A DNA stretch of 18,232 nucleotides from Solirubrobacterales bacterium (GCA_003244035.1 QHBV01000024.1:6703-24934); one strand, 5' to 3'; shown: positions 6,384-13,646, counted from the first letter of the stretch. Notes: generated from the sequence alone by a model not told the origin. Program-made: numbers and translations.

Positions 6384-7847
6384 ATGCGCCGGAGCCTGCC
6401 GCTACTAGTGCTCGTCGGGGCCGTGCTGGCGATCGCAGGATGCGGCTCATCCTCCTCGCCGGCGAGCTCGAGCGCCGGCGCGCGCACGGCAGAGCTCTCC
6501 TACTTCCCGTCGTCCTCGCCGGTGGTGCTCAGCCTGGTCACCGACCCGAACGCTCAGTCGGTCAAGCAGGGGCAGGCGCTGCTGGGGCGCTTTCCGATCG
6601 CGACCTTCGGGCAGACCCTGGTGATGACCGAGCTGCAGAGGCTTGGAATCGACTACCAGAGCGACATCCGGCCGCTCTTCGGCAATCCGATCATGGTCGG
6701 GGAGACCGGATCGACGTTGTCAGGCGGGGGCCAGGTGTACCTGATGGCATGGGTGACCAGGGACGCCGGCAAGCTCAGGGCGCTCGTGAAGAAGATTCCG
6801 GGCATGCACAGCGCCGGCTCGCACGGCGGCGCGACGCTGTACCAGAACGCCGGGTCGATGACGCTCGCGCTCGACCACGCGACCGCCGTGCTCGGCCCCT
6901 CGCAGGCGGCTGTGACCAGCGCGCTCGACCGCCACGCGCACGCTGGCGGGATCAGCTCCGCGGACTACGATCGCGACGTCTCCGGACTGCCGCAGGACGC
7001 GCTGATTCAGGTCTTCGGATCGCTCTCGGGCGTGCTTTCGAGCCCGCAGGCCACCACCGCGCGCCGGGTCCCGTGGGTCGCGGCGCTGCGTGGATACGCG
7101 GCGGTGATCAGCGCGAGCGGTTCGGGGCTGACCCTCCAGTACCGGCTCGACACCAGCGGCGGCGCGCTCACCTCCTCGCAGGTGCCGATCACGCCCGGGA
7201 CAACCGCGCCCAGGTTCGCGGGGACGCTTCCGATCACCGCGGCGATCAGCGATCCGGCCCACGTGGTCGCGTTCGCCGAAGCGGCGGCGCAGGCCGCGAG
7301 CCCCGGCTCCTACGCGAGCTTCCTCAAGCGCGACGCGGCGGTGAAGGCCAAGACCGGCGTCGATCTGAACAGCCTGCTGGGGCTGCTGACCGGGAACCTG
7401 ATCCTCGCCAGCGACACGCACACGACGATGGTGCGGGCGACGGTGAGCGATCCGGGCGCCGCGGCGCGGGACCTGTCGAAGCTGCTAACGGCACCCCGCA
7501 GCGTCCTCGGCCAGGCGAGCACGACTTCGGGCCTGGGCGGCGGCTTCTACGCGATCAAGCAGCGGAGGATCACGATCACGGTAGGCGTGGCCGGCGATCA
7601 GCTCGTGGTGGGCAAGGCCGGCGCAGCGCAGCTGCGCGCCTTCGCCGCCGCGCCCACGACCCCCGTCGCCGGCGCCCAGGGCAGCGTCGCCTTCCGGGTC
7701 ACGCTCTCCAACCTGCTCGCGCTTGCGCTCAAGCGGCCGCCACCGCAGATCGTGGCGCAGCTGCTGAGCTCGCTGGGCGACGTCACGGGCTCCACCTCGG
7801 CGAGCACCAAGGCGCTCACCGGCAACGCGACGCTGGCGATCAAGTAG
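6384..7847 (+). CDS. DUF3352-like lipoprotein
   Basis: This is a 487-residue predicted lipoprotein. Its signal 'MRRSLPLLVLVGAVLAIAGC' ends in the lipobox 'AIAGC', with the acylated Cys at residue 20, followed by a Ser/Ala linker. The mature part starts 'ELSYFPSSSPVVLSLVTD' and includes 'LGIDYQSDIRPLFGNPIMVG', the pattern I associate with DUF3352 proteins of unknown function, whose body is usually a repeated alpha/beta substrate-protein-like fold. The GTG at 6378 is an alternative start adding two residues. The gene directly follows the ABC permease and may encode an extracytoplasmic partner of it, which is inference from position only. Its 3' end overlaps the convergent helicase gene by 8 nt. 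Confidence 0.82.
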   Translation: MRRSLPLLVLVGAVLAIAGCGSSSSPASSSAGARTAELSYFPSSSPVVLSLVTDPNAQSVKQGQALLGRFPIATFGQTLVMTELQRLGIDYQSDIRPLFGNPIMVGETGSTLSGGGQVYLMAWVTRDAGKLRALVKKIPGMHSAGSHGGATLYQNAGSMTLALDHATAVLGPSQAAVTSALDRHAHAGGISSADYDRDVSGLPQDALIQVFGSLSGVLSSPQATTARRVPWVAALRGYAAVISASGSGLTLQYRLDTSGGALTSSQVPITPGTTAPRFAGTLPITAAISDPAHVVAFAEAAAQAASPGSYASFLKRDAAVKAKTGVDLNSLLGLLTGNLILASDTHTTMVRATVSDPGAAARDLSKLLTAPRSVLGQASTTSGLGGGFYAIKQRRITITVGVAGDQLVVGKAGAAQLRAFAAAPTTPVAGAQGSVAFRVTLSNLLALALKRPPPQIVAQLLSSLGDVTGSTSASTKALTGNATLAIK

Positions 7848-10134
7848 CGCCGGCGACGGCTCCCGAGCCGGCGGTCATCCGCGCCAGCAGCTCCAGCGCG
7901 CCGCGCTTGCTCAGCGGCTCGTTGAGATTGCCGCACTTGGGCGACTGCACGCACGACGGGCAGCCCGAGCGACACGGGCACTCGTCGATCAGCCGCCGTG
8001 CGTCGGCGGCGAGGCGCTCGAACTGATCGAAGCCCCGTCGCGTGATCCCGATGCCGCCAGGGTGTCCGTCGTAGATGAAGATCGTCGGGCCGAGCGTCTG
8101 CGGATGGGAGTTGGTCGAGAGGCCGCCGATGTCCCAGCGGTCGCACATCGCGATCAGCGGCAGGACCGCGATCTGTCCGTGCTCGAGCGCGTGCAGCGCG
8201 CCCAGCAGCAGCTCCGCCGGGAACGGCTCGGATCCGATCAACTCGTCTAGCTCGTACCACAGGGCCCGGGTCTGAAACTCCGTCGTGGGCAGCTCGAGGG
8301 TCTGAAAGTCGATCACCTGGTGGTCGCGCAGGCCCTTGCGCTGGTACCCGAGCACGGTCTCGGAGTAGACGACTGCGCCGTAGGAGAGCCGCACGCCGAG
8401 CGCGTCGCGGCGCTCGTGCAGTCGCTCGATGTACGTCATGCTCTCGCGCTTGGCCTGGGTGAACCAGTCGCCCGAGAAGGGCTCGAGCAGCGCACTCCGC
8501 GCGTCGAGATCGAGCTCGAGCACCTCGTAGGATCTCCCCAGGTGCAGGTAGACGGCGCCCTCGTGCACGGTGGCGAACGCTCGCGCCGCCTCGACCGTGC
8601 CGAGCAGCTCACCCGTGCTCGCGTCGACCAGCACGAAGCGCTCCGCCGAGGCCGAGCGCAGCGCCACCCGCGCCGCCGGATAGTCGTCGGCGCGCGCGGG
8701 GACGAAGCCCGTCGCGCGCTCGCGCAGCAGCCCGGCCGCGGCCAGCTCCTCGGCGTGCGAGCGCCAGCGGTCGCCGAGGATCGGAGCATCGGCGTCGGTC
8801 AGCGGCGCCTCGTGCGCGGCGCACAGCAGGTGCTCTGCGTAGATCTCGGGGCTGTCCGGATCGAGGATCGCGGCTTCGACCGGGCGCGCCAGGAACTCGG
8901 CGGGATGACGGCAGAAGAACTGGTCGAGCGCATCCTCACCGGCGACGTACACCGCCAGCCCGCGCCCGCGGCGACCCGCGCGACCCCACATCTGCCGCAG
9001 GCTCGCGACCGTTCCGGGGAACGTGACGCAGATCGCGGCGTCGAGCTCGCCGATGTCGATCCCCAGCTCGAGCGCGTCGGTCGCGACCACGCCCAGCAGC
9101 TCGCCGGCGGTAAGGCGCCGCTGGACCTCCTGGCGCTGGGCGGGGGTGTAGCCGGCGCGGTAGGGGGCGATCCGCTCGGCGAGCTCCGCCGGCAGGCGGT
9201 CGAGCGCGTGCCGGAGGATCAGCTCGACCCCCTTTCGCGACTTGATGAAGCAGATCGTCCGCGCGCCGGCGCTGACGAGCTCTGCGAGCAGCTCGGCCGC
9301 CTCGTACAGCGCCGAGCCCCTGGTGCCGAGCTGCTCGTCCAGCAGCGGCGGGTTCCAGATCGCGACGCGGCGTGCGGCCTGGGGAGCGGCGTCGTGGTCG
9401 ACGAGGTTGAACTCGGGCAGCCCGGTCAGGCGCTGGGCCAGCTCGAGCGGGTTGGCGATCGTCGCGCTCGTGAGCAGGAAGCGCGGCTCGGTTCCGTGGA
9501 TCGCGGCCGCGCGTCGCAGGCGCCGGAGCACGTTGGCGACATGAGAGCCGAACACGCCGCGGTAGACGTGAGCCTCGTCGAGCACGACGAACGCGAGGTT
9601 CGCCAGCAGCTCGTCCCACGAGTGATGATGGGGAAGGATGCCAACGTGGAGCATGTCCGGGTTGGTGAGGATCACGTTGCTGTTGCGGCGAATCGCGGCG
9701 CGCTCCGCGCGCGGCGTGTCGCCGTCGTAGATCGCGGGACGAACCTGCTTGTGTAGGCCGAATGCATGCAGTGCCCGCGCCTGATCCTGGGCGAGCGCCT
9801 TGGTCGGGTACAGGTACAGCGCGCGCGCCGCCCGGTCGGTGGTCAGGATCTGCAGCGTCGGGAGCTGGAAGCACAGCGACTTCCCCGACGCGGTCCCGGT
9901 GGTGACGATCGTGGGCCCGTCGAAGGCCTTGAGCACGGCGTCGGCCTGGTGGGCGTAGAGCTCGGCGATCCCGGTGCGCGTCAGCGCCTCCTGGAGGGGG
10001 CTGCTGAGGCCCTCCGGAAGCGAAACCAGGCGCGCTCTGCGCGCCCCATAAGAATCGTCGTGAACGAGCCGCTCGTCGCTTTGGCCGGTCTGCAGGAGCG
10101 CCGCCCAGGGCTCGGTCTCGGGGAGGGTGGACAC
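7840..10134 (-). CDS. DEAD/DEAH-box helicase with C-terminal Zn-binding DUF1998-type region (MrfA/YprA, Hrq1-like)
   Basis: This 764-residue superfamily 2 helicase has Walker A 'TGTASGKS' (79-86), Walker B 'DEAH' (186-189), motif III 'TSAT' (222-225) and motif VI 'QMWGRAGRRGRG'. The C-terminus has a five-Cys cluster 'CPCRSGCPSCVQSPKC' (Cys719, 721, 725, 728, 734) typical of the DUF1998 zinc-binding region. Length and layout match the MrfA (YprA) family of Bacillus, which acts in repair of mitomycin C damage, and eukaryotic/archaeal Hrq1, a 3'-to-5' helicase for crosslink repair. A DNA repair role is inferred from the family. The GTG start at 10134 lacks a ribosome binding site but has CATACT 8 nt upstream. 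It is divergent from the HAD phosphatase gene and overlaps DUF3352 at its end. Confidence 0.93.
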   Translation of the reverse strand: MSTLPETEPWAALLQTGQSDERLVHDDSYGARRARLVSLPEGLSSPLQEALTRTGIAELYAHQADAVLKAFDGPTIVTTGTASGKSLCFQLPTLQILTTDRAARALYLYPTKALAQDQARALHAFGLHKQVRPAIYDGDTPRAERAAIRRNSNVILTNPDMLHVGILPHHHSWDELLANLAFVVLDEAHVYRGVFGSHVANVLRRLRRAAAIHGTEPRFLLTSATIANPLELAQRLTGLPEFNLVDHDAAPQAARRVAIWNPPLLDEQLGTRGSALYEAAELLAELVSAGARTICFIKSRKGVELILRHALDRLPAELAERIAPYRAGYTPAQRQEVQRRLTAGELLGVVATDALELGIDIGELDAAICVTFPGTVASLRQMWGRAGRRGRGLAVYVAGEDALDQFFCRHPAEFLARPVEAAILDPDSPEIYAEHLLCAAHEAPLTDADAPILGDRWRSHAEELAAAGLLRERATGFVPARADDYPAARVALRSASAERFVLVDASTGELLGTVEAARAFATVHEGAVYLHLGRSYEVLELDLDARSALLEPFSGDWFTQAKRESMTYIERLHERRDALGVRLSYGAVVYSETVLGYQRKGLRDHQVIDFQTLELPTTEFQTRALWYELDELIGSEPFPAELLLGALHALEHGQIAVLPLIAMCDRWDIGGLSTNSHPQTLGPTIFIYDGHPGGIGITRRGFDQFERLAADARRLIDECPCRSGCPSCVQSPKCGNLNEPLSKRGALELLARMTAGSGAVAGAT

Positions 10135-10142
10135 CTGAGGTC

Positions 10143-10150
10143 AGTATGGT
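10143..10150. promoter_or_regulatory. Overlapping -10-like elements between divergent helicase and HAD genes
   Basis: AGTATGGT reads as CATACT on the minus strand, ending 8 nt before the helicase GTG. On the plus strand it reads as TATGGT, ending 10 nt before the ATG at 10161. The whole intergenic space is 26 nt (11 nt if the HAD gene starts at 10146), so any promoter upstream parts must lie in the opposite gene. Assignment is inference from spacing. Confidence 0.42.
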
Positions 10151-10160
10151 CGCGCGCGCC

Positions 10161-10964
10161 ATGCGCTGCCTGTACGTCGATCTGGACGGGACCCTGCTCG
10201 GGCCTGACGCGTCTCTGCTGCAGGGCGCCGACGGTCGCTTCTCCTTGTTGGGCGTCCGGGCGCTGGAGGCGTGCCGGCGGGCGGAGGTGGAGGTCGTGCT
10301 GTACTCGGGCCGGCGCCAGTCGAGCGTGTTCGAGGCCGCGCGACTCCTCGGGTGCTCGGCGTACGCGTTCGAGCTCGGGTGCGGCTTGGTGCTCGACGGC
10401 GTCTGCGAGTGGCTGACGGGGGGCGTGGTCCCGGGCGGCCCGGCGGGGTCGATCTACTCGCAGATTCTTTCCTCGGGAGCTCCGGAGCTGCTGCTGGAGC
10501 GGTTCGCGGGTCAGCTCGAGTACCACACGCCGTGGTCGGTTGGGCGCGAGGTCTCGCACCTGTTCCGAGGGGCCGTGGACGTGGATCTCGTGGGCTCGGT
10601 GCTTGCGGCTTCTGGATTCGATTGGCTGCGGCTGGTGGACAACGGCGTCGTCTTCGAGCGCGGGGGATCCATGCCCGGGTTGCCGATCGTGCACGCCTAC
10701 CACCTGATCCCTGCGGTCGCCTCGAAGGCGCGCGCGGTCGCTCGGCACATGCAGGCGCGCGGCTACGCGCCGGCGGATTGCATCGCCGTCGGCGACTCGC
10801 GCGAGGACATGGATGCGGCGTCGGTGGTGGGCTGCTTCTGGCTGGTGGCGAACGCGCTGGCGCGCGACCCCGGGTTGTCGTTGCTCCCGGGAGTGCGGGT
10901 GGCCTCAGAAGGCTTTGGCGCCGGCGTCTACGAGGCGGTGCTCACCACGTTGGCCGGGGGTTAG
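10161..10964 (+). CDS. HAD-superfamily (class IIB) phosphatase
   Basis: The protein has 267 residues from the ATG at 10161. Motif I 'DLDGTLLGPD' starts at residue 7 (nucleophile Asp7, acid/base Asp9). Motif II is the Ser in 'VVLYSGRRQ'. The large cap lies between motifs II and III. Motif III/IV is 'SKARAVARHM', then 'GDSREDMDAA' near the C-terminus. The order and cap position place it in HAD-IIB, which includes Cof-type, mannosyl-3-phosphoglycerate, sucrose-phosphate and trehalose-phosphate phosphatases. The substrate is probably a sugar phosphate but cannot be fixed from sequence. An ATG at 10146 would add five residues ('MVARA'); it lies inside the -10-like TATGGT, and motif I normally sits very near the N-terminus, so 10161 is preferred. 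Confidence 0.88.
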   Translation: MRCLYVDLDGTLLGPDASLLQGADGRFSLLGVRALEACRRAEVEVVLYSGRRQSSVFEAARLLGCSAYAFELGCGLVLDGVCEWLTGGVVPGGPAGSIYSQILSSGAPELLLERFAGQLEYHTPWSVGREVSHLFRGAVDVDLVGSVLAASGFDWLRLVDNGVVFERGGSMPGLPIVHAYHLIPAVASKARAVARHMQARGYAPADCIAVGDSREDMDAASVVGCFWLVANALARDPGLSLLPGVRVASEGFGAGVYEAVLTTLAGG

Positions 10965-10973
10965 GAGGGCCTC

Positions 10974-11010
10974 CCCGCTGAGGTTATGTCGATTCGTCTC
11001 GCTCAGCGGG
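10974..11010. terminator. 9-bp inverted repeat between convergent genes, possible bidirectional terminator
   Basis: CCCGCTGAG (10974-10982) and CTCAGCGGG (11002-11010) are perfect inverted copies separated by 19 nt. It lies just after the HAD stop (10964) and before the minus-strand stop at 11034, where a shared terminator would sit. The loop is long and there is no U-run, so function is uncertain. Confidence 0.4.
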
Positions 11011-11033
11011 ACGATCTTACATCGGTTCGGGTG

Positions 11034-11222
11034 CTACCGGGCGGCGCCGTCCTGCTCGGCCTCGTGTGCGTCGCTGACCGCCCACCCGAGCCGCTCGACC
11101 AGCCGCGCGGCGAAGTGATCGCTCTCGAAGTCGCTGACGCTGACGCGCTCACGCAGCGTCACCGCGTCCTGCTCGCGGCCCTTGGTTTTGGCGCCGCCGG
11201 TCGTGACGATGATGTGGGGCAT
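11034..11222 (-). CDS. Small protein of unknown function (62 residues)
   Basis: The protein begins 'MPHIIVTTGGAKTKGREQ' and contains 'LRERVSVSDFESDHFAARL' and 'ERLGWAVSDAHEAE'. It has no signal peptide or membrane segment; a beta-strand start followed by two helices is plausible. The ATG at 11222 has an excellent ribosome binding site (GAGGAGAG, 4 to 11 nt upstream), the strongest reason to accept such a short gene. The composition (balanced acids and bases, few Arg/Pro runs) also looks coding. It lies 96 nt downstream of gpsA on the same strand, so it could share that transcript or have its own promoter. I have a vague impression that similar short proteins occur in Thermoleophilia, but I cannot name a family. 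Confidence 0.75.
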   Translation of the reverse strand: MPHIIVTTGGAKTKGREQDAVTLRERVSVSDFESDHFAARLVERLGWAVSDAHEAEQDGAAR

Positions 11223-11318
11223 GTCTCTCCTCGTGCGTTCGGTGTTCGTTCCTCCACGGTGACAGGTGCGGCTTCACATCGTGTAAACATCGCGTTTCGG
11301 TTTCTTCACCGAGCTCGT

Positions 11319-12449
11319 TCACCGATGGCCTGCGAAGCGCGCGCGGACTCGCTCCTGCAGGCGACGCCAGAATCCCGCGCTCACTGCGGGACGCCAGAAC
11401 CCCGGGCTCACAGGCGGGCGCCAGCGGGCCGGCGGGGGAACGGTCGCCCGGACGAGCGAAACCCACTCGTCGAGCGGCAGCTCGCCGGAGATCAGCCGCG
11501 CCAGCGCGCTGGTCACCGGCGCCTGCACCCCCGCGGCGCTGAGCGCTCCCGCCAGCAGCGGCACCGACTCGAGCGACTCGACCGCCTGACCGACGCGGGC
11601 GGGGATCTCGGCCGCGGGGACGCCCTGGGCGAGCAGCTCGCCGGCGCGCCGGTTGCGGCTCGTGGGCGCGAGCGCGGTCGCGACCAGGTCGCCCGTTCCC
11701 GCCAACCCGATCAGCGACTCGGGGCGAGCCCCCTGGGCCTCCGCCCACCGCCACACCTCGGCGAAGATGTGGCCCGCCGCCGCGCCGGCGGCGTTCAGCC
11801 CCTGCGCGTCGGTCGCCCCGGAAGCGAGCGCGGCGGCGTTCTTGGCGGCACCCGCGAGCTCGACGCCGATCGGGTCGTTGGACTCCTCGCACACGACCCC
11901 GGCGCGGATGAACACGCCGGCGAGCGCGGTCGCCAGCGACTCCTCCGTCGAGGCCGCGACGAGCCCCGCGCCCTCGCTGACCATCTCGCGCGCGTGGGCT
12001 GGGCCGCCGATGCACCCGGTCCGGCTGGCGCCGAAGCGAGCGCTCAGCAGCACGGTCGGAGGCGTGCCGTGCGGTGGCACCAGCCCCTTGGCAAGCGAAA
12101 CGACCGCTGCGCGCGCCGGGAGCTCACGGCCTTCCAGGCCGGCGATCACCTGATCGAGGTGGTTGGAGGGAACCCCCAGGAAGACGTAGTCCGCGCGCGC
12201 GAGGCCGGCGCTCACGTGTTCGACCCGCAGCTCTCTCGGCAGTTCCACGCCGGCGAGGTAGGTGATGTTCTCACGGTCTTCGCCGAGCCGCTCGGCCTGC
12301 TGCTCGGTCCGGGTCTGAAGCGTGGTGCGCAGGCCCCCGCGCGCCAGCAGCACGGCGACCGCGGTGCCGAACGAGCCGGCGCCGATCACGACCGCCCGCT
12401 TGGTGCCGGGCGCCGGTAGGTGAATCGAGCGGCGCTGGATCGGCGGCAC
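11319..12449 (-). CDS. gpsA: Glycerol-3-phosphate dehydrogenase [NAD(P)+]
   Basis: This cytoplasmic enzyme reduces dihydroxyacetone phosphate to sn-glycerol 3-phosphate for phospholipid synthesis. The 376-residue protein has the Rossmann motif 'VIGAGSFGTA' (21-30), 'VSLAKGL' with Lys121, 'GPAHAREM' (149-156), catalytic Lys203 in 'ELAGAAKNAAALA', and 'GTGDLVATA' followed by 'SRNRRAGELLAQG' (264-276), all diagnostic of GpsA. It is about 40 residues longer than usual: an N-terminal 15-residue lead and a C-terminal tail with a nine-residue tandem repeat ending in 'GFWR'. The GTG at 12449 is the only good start before the Rossmann fold. There is no Shine-Dalgarno, and TAGGCT lies 9 nt upstream. 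Confidence 0.95.
   Translation of the reverse strand: MPPIQRRSIHLPAPGTKRAVVIGAGSFGTAVAVLLARGGLRTTLQTRTEQQAERLGEDRENITYLAGVELPRELRVEHVSAGLARADYVFLGVPSNHLDQVIAGLEGRELPARAAVVSLAKGLVPPHGTPPTVLLSARFGASRTGCIGGPAHAREMVSEGAGLVAASTEESLATALAGVFIRAGVVCEESNDPIGVELAGAAKNAAALASGATDAQGLNAAGAAAGHIFAEVWRWAEAQGARPESLIGLAGTGDLVATALAPTSRNRRAGELLAQGVPAAEIPARVGQAVESLESVPLLAGALSAAGVQAPVTSALARLISGELPLDEWVSLVRATVPPPARWRPPVSPGFWRPAVSAGFWRRLQERVRARFAGHR
11364..11418. repeat. 27-bp tandem duplication in the 3' end of gpsA
   Basis: Two adjacent, imperfect copies of about 27 bp encode 'PPVSPGFWR' and 'PAVSAGFWR' in the C-terminal tail of GpsA. They lie beyond the conserved catalytic domain, so the tail appears to have grown by in-frame duplication. 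Confidence 0.7.
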
Positions 12450-12458
12450 GGCCCGGCG

Positions 12459-12464
12459 AGCCTA
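12459..12464 (-). promoter_or_regulatory. Probable -10 element for gpsA
   Basis: TAGGCT on the minus strand ends 9 nt before the gpsA GTG at 12449. With no Shine-Dalgarno between them, a leaderless or near-leaderless mRNA is likely. This is an inference from spacing. Confidence 0.42.
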
Positions 12465-12659
12465 CAAGGGTCCGCGACGAAGTGAATGACGGGATCGGGG
12501 CGGTCGGGGGACGAGCAGCCGGATGACTCGGGCGCGGCCCGGTCCGGCGAGGCGGCGACGTTGCCGCCGCCGGCGCAGGGCTAAGGCTGCGGCGCGGGTG
12601 GGGGCTGGTCGAGAAGCGCGACTCCTGGTTGCGTAAAACGTCCAGCCTCCACTAATGGG

Positions 12660-12672
12660 GCGCCGCGGGCGC
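12660..12672. terminator. Short GC hairpin downstream of the 12691 gene, weak terminator candidate
   Basis: GCGCC-GCG-GGCGC is a perfect 5-bp stem with a 3-nt loop, 18 nt after the minus-strand stop at 12691. A TTTT run lies about 24 nt further on. The stem is short and chance is possible in this GC-rich DNA. Confidence 0.25.
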
Positions 12673-12690
12673 GGTTCACGAGCTGCCAAT

Positions 12691-13173
12691 TCATGCTGCG
12701 CCCTGGACGCGCGCGAGCGCGCCGCGGGCGTGCGGCGCGGCTGTGCCGTCCTCCTGCGCAAGGGCCCGCGCAAGCGCGCCGGCGGCCTCGGAGACCTCAC
12801 CGAAGCCGTCGGCCACGTCAGCGGCGTTCGAGCCTGTGATCGCACGGTTCAGCGTCGCGACGGCGCCGTCGAACCGTCCCCACATCTCCGCGGGACCGCG
12901 TCGCCCGGTGCCCGGTCGAAGCTCATACGGTGGCGCCGCACCCTCCGCGCCTGGAACCGGGCGCCACAACAGTCCGGCGGCGTGCGCGTGCTCCCATGCG
13001 ACCTGCTCGTCCGCGGCGGCTTCGGAGAGCGCGAGCAGCCGGTTCGCAAAGCCCGCATCGGGAGGCGCGAGCTTGTGCGCGCGCATCGCCTGCGCCCAGC
13101 CGGAGCTGGCCTGACGGACAGCACGCATGATGTGTGCACGCTGACGGTCGAGATCGTCGCCGAAGCTCATCAT
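12691..13173 (-). CDS. Helical protein of unknown function, coupled to an HTH regulator
   Basis: The 160-residue protein starts 'MMSFGDDLDRQRAHIMRAVR'. It is largely alpha-helical (Ala-rich amphipathic stretches at about 5-65 and 100-140) around a central, more unusual segment 'LLWRPVPGAEGAAPPYELRP' and 'GTGRRGPAEMWGRFDGAV' (about 68-105). There is no signal peptide or membrane segment. I do not recognise a family. The ATG at 13173 overlaps the stop of the upstream HTH gene (ATGA), or the ATG at 13170 overlaps it by 1 nt (TGATG); either way translation is coupled. Its 'PAEMWG' (94-99) loosely resembles the 'AExFWG' motif of both neighbouring proteins. Functional association with the HTH protein is inferred from coupling. 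Confidence 0.82.
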   Translation of the reverse strand: MMSFGDDLDRQRAHIMRAVRQASSGWAQAMRAHKLAPPDAGFANRLLALSEAAADEQVAWEHAHAAGLLWRPVPGAEGAAPPYELRPGTGRRGPAEMWGRFDGAVATLNRAITGSNAADVADGFGEVSEAAGALARALAQEDGTAAPHARGALARVQGAA

Positions 13174-13535
13174 CTGCGGGCCGGGTCGGCGCCGGTCTCA
13201 GTCGGGCTGGAGTGGCTCGCAGGCGGGCCGGAGTGGCCTGCGCCCGAGCCGGAGTGCGCGGCCGGATCAGCCTCGGCGAGCCCGACCGGCTCGCCCCCCC
13301 AGAAGTCCTCCGCGCTGGGACCGTTCGGGCGGCCCCCCGGCGCGCCGGCGGAGCTATAGCCCTCCTCCAGCTTGCGCTCGAAGTCCGAGCGCTTGATTCG
13401 CACTCGACGGCCGACGCGAACCGCCGGCAGCGAGCCCTGGTCGATCCAGTTGCGAACCGTCTGCTGGTTGAGCTTGAGCTTCGCCGCGACTTCCGCGACC
13501 GTCAGGAACGTCTCTTCAAGATCGTTGCGATTCAT
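13170..13535 (-). CDS. Excisionase/MerR-like helix-turn-helix DNA-binding protein with disordered tail
   Basis: The protein has 121 residues. Residues 9-58 ('TFLTVAEVAAKLKLNQQTVR', then 'NWIDQGSLPAVRVGRRVRIK') form a winged helix-turn-helix of the HTH_17/excisionase (TIGR01764-like) type. The remainder is Gly/Ser/His/Pro-rich and likely disordered. It contains 'PSAEDFWGGE' (AEDFWG at 75-80) and three degenerate seven-residue units beginning 'HS'. I chose the ATG at 13535 because AGAAGG lies 6 nt upstream; a TTG at 13559 would add eight residues. It is coupled to the downstream helical protein and divergent from the membrane protein at 13647. In Actinobacteria such small HTH proteins may be transcriptional or nucleoid regulators rather than phage excisionases, and no integrase is nearby. 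Confidence 0.9.
   Translation of the reverse strand: MNRNDLEETFLTVAEVAAKLKLNQQTVRNWIDQGSLPAVRVGRRVRIKRSDFERKLEEGYSSAGAPGGRPNGPSAEDFWGGEPVGLAEADPAAHSGSGAGHSGPPASHSSPTETGADPARR
13194..13256. repeat. Degenerate 21-bp repeat (three units) in the HTH gene
   Basis: Three consecutive 21-bp units encode 'HSGSGAG', 'HSGPPAS' and 'HSSPTET' in the disordered C-terminal tail. The His-Ser pair recurs every seven residues. The units have diverged, so the expansion is not very recent. Confidence 0.6.
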
Positions 13536-13578
13536 CTCTACCTTCTCTAATTGAGACAAACTGGAACCAATCAGCAGC

Positions 13579-13585
13579 TATACTA
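13579..13585. promoter_or_regulatory. Overlapping -10-like elements of the HTH / membrane-protein divergent pair
   Basis: CTATACTAG contains TATACT on the plus strand (13579-13584), 62 nt before the GTG at 13647. On the minus strand it contains TAGTAT (13585-13580), 44 nt before the ATG at 13535. TATACT matches the vegetative -10 consensus at five of six bases and stands out in this AT-poor DNA. No well-spaced -35 is obvious on either strand. Confidence 0.5.
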
Positions 13586-13646
13586 GCGCGCTCGGAGGAC
13601 GTCATCGTCGAGGTCCACGACAGAAGGTCTGCAAACGGCGAAATAC

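Noticed and set aside
8320..9756. Long plus-strand open frame opposite the helicase
   Set aside because: It is an Arg/Glu/Asp-rich shadow of the helicase gene caused by GC-rich third codon positions; it has no family pattern and lies fully within a clear gene.
13170..13535. Reading the HTH gene as a phage excisionase and the locus as a prophage remnant
   Set aside because: No integrase, attachment repeats or phage genes are visible around it. The HTH fold is also widely used by chromosomal regulators.
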